Below the pieces are notes generated by a model, which was not told where the DNA came from, searched no databases, and was given only the letters and a program-made list of their open reading frames with translations. The translations under genes and the position numbers were made by a program. A DNA stretch of 5,358 nucleotides from Mariprofundaceae bacterium (GTDB taxonomy: Bacteria; Pseudomonadota; Zetaproteobacteria; Mariprofundales; Mariprofundaceae). Within the stretch, counting starts at the first letter, position 1. Every line of letters starts with the position of its first letter. Where the stretch lies: NCBI GenBank assembly GCA_030950865.1, contig JAUZQR010000404.1, positions 1 through 5,358 of the forward strand, in the 5' to 3' direction. Below are positions 1-3,308 of the stretch, piece after piece.

Positions 1-77
1 CCAGGTTAGCCAAAAATCGTCTCCACACCCTCTCGCCTTAGGCATTCCACAAGGATTTCAGCACCAGTCAGTTTCAT
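1..77 (-). pseudogene. ilvB: Acetolactate synthase large subunit, N-terminal start, interrupted by a TAA at codon 24 (runs off window)
   Basis: Reading the minus strand from ATG at 77-75 gives MKLTGAEILVECLRREGVET followed by IFG, then TAA (8-6), then codons for Pro and the start of Gly. This is the N-terminus of the thiamine-diphosphate enzyme acetolactate synthase (first common step of valine, leucine and isoleucine synthesis), whose family has GAEILVE...GVE..FGYPGG here. The stop replaces the Tyr of FGYPGG, and homology resumes directly after it (PG), so this is a one-codon lesion rather than a chance ORF. An AAGG Shine-Dalgarno (88-85) lies 7 bases before the ATG and a promoter-like pair lies further up. 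As read, only 23 residues would be made, lacking the catalytic Glu and all cofactor sites. A sequencing error, a true nonsense mutation or a decayed copy are all possible; the rest of the gene is outside the window. Whether it is ilvB, ilvI or ilvG type cannot be decided. Confidence 0.8.
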
Positions 78-158
78 TATTTTGCCTTATAAATATGAAT
101 GGATTTGGCGTTTGTTTGCCCGTAAAAGAAGCTAACCGACAGCCAGAAAAGGTATGCG

Positions 159-186
159 AGCATAGGATTTGTGCGGAATAAGTCAA
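159..186 (-). promoter_or_regulatory. Predicted sigma70-type promoter for the ilvB-like gene
   Basis: On the minus strand TTGACT (186-181, five of six to the -35 consensus) and TATGCT (164-159, four of six to the -10 consensus) are separated by 16 bases. Transcription would start near 152, giving a leader of about 75 bases before the ATG at 77. I see no leader peptide rich in Ile/Leu/Val and no hairpin with a T-run in that leader, so classical ilv attenuation is not supported. Confidence 0.5.
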
Positions 187-200
187 GAATGACAACAAAA

Positions 201-221
201 CATCAATGATGCTTTGCATCA
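201..221. repeat. Cluster of CATCA/TGATG half-sites in the dapD-ilvB divergent region
   Basis: CATCA (201-205), TGATG (207-211) and CATCA (217-221) sit within 21 bases. The last two form the larger inverted repeat TGATGC-TTT-GCATCA (207-221), with six perfect pairs. The position is between two divergent biosynthetic genes and just upstream of the predicted minus-strand -35 box (186-181), which would suit an operator. There is no T-run after it on the plus strand and only a poor T-rich stretch on the minus strand, so it is not a convincing terminator. No regulator is assigned. Confidence 0.35.
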
Positions 222-326
222 GGAATCGCAATGGCTAGCTTTGCTGAAAAATAGATATTGAAGTCTTCTCGCATTAGGCGTTGAATGGTGTTGTGGCTTG
301 GATGCAGACTTCATGGACATCCAGAA

Positions 327-331
327 AGAGG
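327..331 (+). promoter_or_regulatory. Ribosome binding site of dapD, which fixes its start
   Basis: AGAGG lies five bases before ATG 337. The upstream in-frame candidates, TTG at 298 and ATG at 313, have no comparable purine-rich site at a sensible distance. The start at 337 also gives a protein that begins where E. coli DapD does. Confidence 0.75.
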
Positions 332-336
332 TTTAT

Positions 337-1158
337 ATGAATCATTTACAAGAAGTTATCGAAAAAGCTTGGGATACCCGTAATGATTGGGATATGCACA
401 ATGTTGACCCTGAAATTCGTGAAGCGGTCATGCGCGCTATTGATTTACTGGATAATGGCGGCATTCGTGTTGCAGAAAAGGGTTCCGATGGTGTTTGGAA
501 GACCAATGAGTGGATGAAAAAAGCCGTGTTATTGTTCTTTAAACTGCACGATAACGAAGTGATTCATGGTGGCGATACGGTTTATTACGATAAAGTACCA
601 CAGAAATTCGCCAATTGGGGTGAAGATATGTTCCGTAAGGGTGGCATGCGTGTGGTTCCCCCTGCAACGGTGCGTAAAGGCTCTTATATCGCACCGAAAG
701 TGGTGTTGATGCCGTCGTATGTGAATATTGGCGCGTATGTCGATGAAGGAACCATGGTGGATACATGGTCAACTGTGGGTTCATGTGCGCAAATTGGTAA
801 GAATGTACATTTATCTGGTGGTGTTGGTATTGGCGGTGTGTTGGAACCACTACAAGCGACACCAACGATTATTGAAGACAATTGTTTTATTGGAGCCCGC
901 TCTGAAATCGTTGAAGGTGTGATTGTGCGCGAGGGTTCAGTGATTTCTATGGGTGTTTATATTGGGAAATCAACCCGTATTATTGATCGTGCAACAGGCA
1001 AAGTATTCTACGGCGAAGTACCACCATATTCAGTTGTTGTTTCAGGTTCTATGCCAGGCGCATCAGGTGGTCCAAACTTGTATTGCGCAGTAATTGTAAA
1101 AACAGTTGATGAAAAGACACGTTCTAAGACTGGTATCACTGAATTGCTTCGCGAGTAA
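337..1158 (+). CDS. dapD: 2,3,4,5-tetrahydropyridine-2,6-dicarboxylate N-succinyltransferase
   Basis: DapD transfers succinyl from succinyl-CoA to tetrahydrodipicolinate in the cytoplasm, in the succinylase branch leading to meso-diaminopimelate (peptidoglycan) and lysine. The protein has 273 residues against 274 in E. coli and is collinear with it. A helical N-terminal domain (about 1-105, with RVAEK and KKAVLL) is followed by the left-handed beta-helix of hexapeptide repeats (about 105-230), which holds [20 protein letters not shown], the [20 protein letters not shown] block and [14 protein letters not shown]. Asp142 and Glu190 fall where the family's important acidic residues lie. The C-terminus ([13 protein letters not shown] NLYCAVIVK, then TGITELLRE) is intact. 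The family acts as a homotrimer. The longer frame opening with TTG at 298 adds 13 residues without similarity and is rejected on ribosome binding site grounds. The gene stands alone on this strand, divergent from the ilvB-like gene and convergent with rdgB; no dapE or dapC is next to it. Confidence 0.97.
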   Translation: MNHLQEVIEKAWDTRNDWDMHNVDPEIREAVMRAIDLLDNGGIRVAEKGSDGVWKTNEWMKKAVLLFFKLHDNEVIHGGDTVYYDKVPQKFANWGEDMFRKGGMRVVPPATVRKGSYIAPKVVLMPSYVNIGAYVDEGTMVDTWSTVGSCAQIGKNVHLSGGVGIGGVLEPLQATPTIIEDNCFIGARSEIVEGVIVREGSVISMGVYIGKSTRIIDRATGKVFYGEVPPYSVVVSGSMPGASGGPNLYCAVIVKTVDEKTRSKTGITELLRE

Positions 1159-1168
1159 TTTTTTTGAT

Positions 1169-1201
1169 AGTGGTTACAGTAGTAGATAACTACAAACCAC
1201 T
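1169..1201. terminator. Nested stem-loop just after dapD
   Basis: AGTGGTT (1169-1175) pairs perfectly with AACCACT (1195-1201). Inside it GTAGT (1179-1183) pairs with ACTAC (1189-1193) around the loop AGATA, giving 12 base pairs with a small asymmetric internal loop. It begins 11 bases after the dapD stop, where a transcript end is expected. The T-run (1159-1165) is before the stem on the plus strand and would read as an A-run on the minus strand, so it is not a canonical intrinsic terminator in either direction. It may instead stabilise a 3' end. Confidence 0.4.
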
Positions 1202-1228
1202 CCCTCTGTATTAAGAAGATTAAAGGTA

Positions 1229-1237
1229 TTATCCACA
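1229..1237 (+). other. Single perfect DnaA-box 9-mer
   Basis: TTATCCACA matches the E. coli high-affinity DnaA box exactly and lies in the noncoding gap between dapD and rdgB. I found no second box, no AT-rich unwinding repeats and no origin-linked gene (dnaA, dnaN, gidA), so this is not an origin. One match in a window of this size can be chance. Confidence 0.25.
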
Positions 1238-1262
1238 TTATTTGATTGCTTTTTTCCTGTCA

Positions 1263-1297
1263 TTTGCAATGACTGCATGTACCCACATGTTTGCAAA
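1263..1297. repeat. Second nested inverted repeat in the dapD-rdgB convergent gap
   Basis: TTTGCAA (1263-1269) pairs with TTGCAAA (1291-1297), and inside it CATGT (1276-1280) pairs with ACATG (1285-1289) around a four-base ACCC loop. The inner and outer stems are separated by six unpaired bases on the left and one on the right. It begins 27 bases beyond the rdgB stop on the minus strand. No T-run follows directly on either strand, so a role as 3'-end structure is possible but unproven. Confidence 0.3.
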
Positions 1298-1324
1298 GAT
1301 ATTGATTCATAGCGTTTTTTTAGA

Positions 1325-1918
1325 TTAGAGAAGGCTTCTTTTGAGTTGTTCGGCTAATTGACGCAAAGCCCGCCCACGATGGGAAACGGAGGCTTTTTCT
1401 TCTGGGCTTGCATTGGCAAATGCCTTGTCCAATTCAGGGCAAAAAAACAAAGGGTCATAACCAAAGCCTGAATCACCGACTGCCTTCTCTAATATTTTCC
1501 CATCAACTTGGGCTTCATAGCTTAAAGGCATGGAACTATCAGGGTATGCCAAATGCAAAGCACAGGTGAAATGGGCGCTGCGATTGTCTTTACCGTTCAA
1601 TAGCTCCAGCAACTTGGCATTATTCTCGCTATCTGTAGCAGTTTCTCCTGCGAAACGCGCCGAATAAATGCCTGGCGCACCGTTTAAAACATCGACACAT
1701 AAACCTGAATCATCGGCGAGTGCAGGCAGGTTATTCGCCTTAGCAAAGGCTTCGGCCTTTTTGCAAGCATTGCCCGCAAAGCTATCTGCATCTTCTTCGA
1801 CATGCACAAAAGCTGTGGCATTGGCAATCACAATTTCAATACCTAAACCACCAAGTATATTTGCAATTTCTTGGCGTTTTTTAGCGTTGTTGCTGGCAAT
1901 GATAAGCTTGTTTAACAT
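1325..1918 (-). CDS. rdgB: XTP/dITP diphosphatase (non-canonical purine NTP pyrophosphatase, RdgB/HAM1 family)
   Basis: RdgB hydrolyses dITP, XTP and dXTP to monophosphate and pyrophosphate, keeping deaminated purines out of DNA and RNA. At 197 residues it equals the E. coli length. Family motifs in order are SNNAKK (9-14, with Lys14 for the triphosphate), Glu42 (matching E. coli Glu41), NACKKA (50-55, with Lys54), ADDSGL (68-73, with catalytic Asp70), PGIYSARFAG (82-91), GFGYDP (151-156) and SHRGRAL (179-185). The usual Glu of FxENA is Gly49 here (FAGNA). The start ATG at 1918-1916 has GGAAG (1930-1926) seven bases before it. That site lies immediately after the dsbC stop, with only 14 bases between the genes, which suggests co-transcription and probable translational coupling. 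It is the last gene of the minus-strand run and converges on dapD. Confidence 0.95.
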   Translation of the reverse strand: MLNKLIIASNNAKKRQEIANILGGLGIEIVIANATAFVHVEEDADSFAGNACKKAEAFAKANNLPALADDSGLCVDVLNGAPGIYSARFAGETATDSENNAKLLELLNGKDNRSAHFTCALHLAYPDSSMPLSYEAQVDGKILEKAVGDSGFGYDPLFFCPELDKAFANASPEEKASVSHRGRALRQLAEQLKRSLL

Positions 1919-1932
1919 TTAATGACTTCCAG

Positions 1933-2637
1933 TTATTTGTTTTCTAACCACTCTTTTAACTGCGCAGGATTGCCTGAAAATTTACGACCATCACCAGAGA
2001 TGATGGTTGGCGTGCCATTAATGCCTAATTTTGTTGCCAATGCGATATTGGCTGCAATCGGTGTATCACATGTTGCTTTGGGCAGGGTTTTACCTTCCAG
2101 CATGACTTGCAACATGGCATCGTGTTGATTTTCTGCGCACCAAATGGATTCGGTCTTTGCACGTGCATTGGGGTGAATGCTTTCTAAAGGAAATAAAAAG
2201 GTATAAAATTTGATGCCTGTTGCTCCTTTTAAGCTGACTTCCAATTTTTTGCAATAAGGGCATTCTGGGTCTGTGAAAATTGCTACGGGTAAGCCGTTGG
2301 GATCTCCTGATACAATAGCTTGATTTAATGGTAAAGATGACCAGTCAATTTTGTTGATTTCTTGTAGGCGTTGAGCGGTTAAATCTTTTCGTTGAGCAGT
2401 ATCAAAAATATGACCACTGGCGATTAAATATTTTCCTGTACGGTCGGAATAAAAAATTTGACCACCCACCTTTAATTCATAAAGCCCAGCAATAGGGGAT
2501 GGGCGAATAGCATCAATGGGTAATGAAGGAATATTTTCTCGAATTTGTTTGGCTGTCGCAGGTGCAATATTAACGCTATCAGCTGCCCATGCAGTGCCAC
2601 TTATCAAACCCATCAACAATATGATTGCAAAACGCAT
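1933..2637 (-). CDS. dsbC: Periplasmic thiol:disulfide isomerase, DsbC-like
   Basis: DsbC reshuffles wrong disulfides in exported proteins and is kept reduced by DsbD. The protein has 234 residues (E. coli 236). A signal peptide with a hydrophobic core ends at TAWA-A (cleavage after about residue 18). The DsbC/G dimerisation domain follows (about 20-85, with GLYELKVGGQIFYSD and GKYLIASGHIFD), then a linker helix and the thioredoxin fold. The active site is CPYC (126-129) in FTDPECPYCKKLE, with Thr209-cis-Pro210 in GTPTII. Cys167 (in SIWCAEN) and Cys190 (in ATCD) match the second, structural disulfide of E. coli DsbC, which DsbG lacks. The CPYC centre itself is DsbG-like (E. coli DsbC has CGYC). 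On balance I call it DsbC. The start has a strong AAGGAG (2649-2644) six bases upstream. It follows the TlpA-like gene by 62 bases and precedes rdgB by 14. Confidence 0.93.
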   Translation of the reverse strand: MRFAIILLMGLISGTAWAADSVNIAPATAKQIRENIPSLPIDAIRPSPIAGLYELKVGGQIFYSDRTGKYLIASGHIFDTAQRKDLTAQRLQEINKIDWSSLPLNQAIVSGDPNGLPVAIFTDPECPYCKKLEVSLKGATGIKFYTFLFPLESIHPNARAKTESIWCAENQHDAMLQVMLEGKTLPKATCDTPIAANIALATKLGINGTPTIISGDGRKFSGNPAQLKEWLENK

Positions 2638-2699
2638 AACGAACTCCTTGAATAACTTCTATGCCGCAGCATGTCGGGAGTCTGCTTAAGCTTCAAGCA

Positions 2700-3209
2700 T
2701 CAATTGTGCTCTGCATGAGCGATTTCTCCGATATTTTGGATATGTTCGCGGGAAAATAATTCCAAAAGTTGATTAGTCCATGATTTCTGTTGCCAATTTT
2801 GCATGCCGATACGACCCGTAATAACCTTGCCATGTTCATCAATTAGAATCGTAGTGGGTAAGCCGCGCACGCCCATGCGTCCTGATTGTGAGCTGTCGGT
2901 CAATAAAGCTGGTAAATTGATATGATGCTGCTGCAAGAATACTTGAGCTGTTTCCAAGTCGTTATCTAGAGATACGGGTAATACCTTTACTTCTGGGTGC
3001 TCTTTTAACCATGCCGACATTTCAGGCATTTCAGCCACACATGGCGGGCACCAAGATGCCCAGAAATGTACAACAATAGGTTGCCCTTGATAGGCTTCGG
3101 AGAGACTAAATAACTCACCTTTATTATTCATCCATTTGAAATCGGCAGCCTGTGCAGAGGTTAATAAAAATAATGAAGCAATAAACCCCAAGAATATTTT
3201 TTTCATCAT
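2700..3209 (-). CDS. Exported TlpA/ResA-like thiol-disulfide oxidoreductase
   Basis: This is a single-domain thioredoxin-fold protein of the TlpA/ResA/CcmG group, expected to act as a reductant or disulfide exchanger outside the cytoplasmic membrane. From ATG 3209-3207 it has 169 residues. MMKKIFLGFIASLFLLTSAQ is a signal peptide with predicted cleavage after AQA (21/22); no lipobox Cys is present, and an uncleaved anchor is possible. The motif WASWCPPC gives active-site Cys54 and Cys57, and GLPTT supplies the cis-proline (Pro118). The last 15 or so residues are rich in His and Glu and extend past the fold. The exact partner (cytochrome c maturation, DsbC/DsbD, other) cannot be read from sequence; adjacency to dsbC favours oxidative folding. 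It starts 87 bases after the kinase stop. No clear promoter of its own is visible in that gap. Confidence 0.9.
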   Translation of the reverse strand: MMKKIFLGFIASLFLLTSAQAADFKWMNNKGELFSLSEAYQGQPIVVHFWASWCPPCVAEMPEMSAWLKEHPEVKVLPVSLDNDLETAQVFLQQHHINLPALLTDSSQSGRMGVRGLPTTILIDEHGKVITGRIGMQNWQQKSWTNQLLELFSREHIQNIGEIAHAEHN

Positions 3210-3218
3210 CAAAACTCC
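3207..3218 (-). promoter_or_regulatory. Ribosome binding site and start choice for the TlpA-like gene
   Basis: GGAG (3218-3215) is followed by TTTTG and then ATGATG. The TTG at 3212 is only two bases from GGAG and is unlikely. ATG at 3209 (spacing five) is chosen; ATG at 3206 (spacing eight) is equally possible and would shorten the protein by one residue. Confidence 0.65.
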
Positions 3219-3296
3219 AATATACTGTGTTTACGGGTTTGTCGTAGCAAAACTCAAAACCTTGCAGTAGATGTTACCATGTAAAAGGCAATGCGT
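3213..3296 (-). other. Gap between kinase and TlpA-like gene
   Basis: This short spacer holds the 3' arm of the terminator-like hairpin near the kinase stop and the Shine-Dalgarno of the TlpA-like gene. TATATT directly before GGAG resembles a -10 box but has no -35 at a usable distance and would start transcription at or past the ribosome binding site. I see no convincing promoter here, which fits read-through from the kinase transcript or a promoter of weak consensus. Confidence 0.35.
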
Positions 3297-3308
3297 TTAT
3301 TGCTTTTT
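3283..3308 (-). terminator. Terminator-like hairpin spanning the kinase stop codon
   Basis: On the minus strand AAAAAGCAAT (3308-3299) can pair with ATTGCCTTTT (3292-3283) around the loop AAACGC, giving ten pairs including one G-U. The kinase stop TAA (3299-3297) lies at the top of the stem. The T-run is only four bases and forms part of the stem, so termination would be weak or partial. It would allow some read-through into the TlpA-like and dsbC genes. The mirror reading on the plus strand has CTTTTT but no gene to end there. Confidence 0.4.

Larger units (their letters stand above)
78..336. other. Divergent intergenic region between the ilvB-like gene and dapD
   Basis: These 259 bases separate two genes transcribed away from each other. 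They contain the predicted minus-strand promoter and the half-site cluster described separately. No convincing plus-strand promoter for dapD was found. The best pair is TTGAAG (258-263) and TTGAAT (281-286) with a 17-base spacer, each only four of six to consensus. Short open frames on both strands lack a ribosome binding site or recognisable similarity. No RNA gene or riboswitch is visible. Confidence 0.5.

Noticed and set aside
31..282. Imperfect 16-base direct repeat (31-46 and 267-282, 14 of 16 identical)
   Set aside because: One copy is inside ilvB coding sequence; matches of this quality are expected by chance in a few kilobases and nothing extends the similarity.
208..312. Short minus-strand open frame of about 35 codons upstream of the ilvB-like gene
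   Set aside because: No ribosome binding site or recognisable similarity, and the composition is not leader-peptide-like; treated as a chance frame.
298..336. Longer dapD start at TTG 298 or ATG 313
   Set aside because: No ribosome binding site at the right distance, and the added residues have no counterpart in DapD; ATG 337 has AGAGG five bases upstream and gives the family length.
539..922. Open frames overlapping dapD in other frames
   Set aside because: They lie inside a clearly coding gene, lack ribosome binding sites and domain motifs, and are shadows of dapD codon usage.
1229..1297. Possible replication origin around the DnaA box
   Set aside because: Only one box, no AT-rich repeats, and no dnaA/dnaN/gidA-type neighbour.
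3213..3260. TATATT near 3221 as a -10 box for the TlpA-like gene
   Set aside because: No -35 hexamer at 16-18 bases, and the start of transcription would fall at or past the ribosome binding site.
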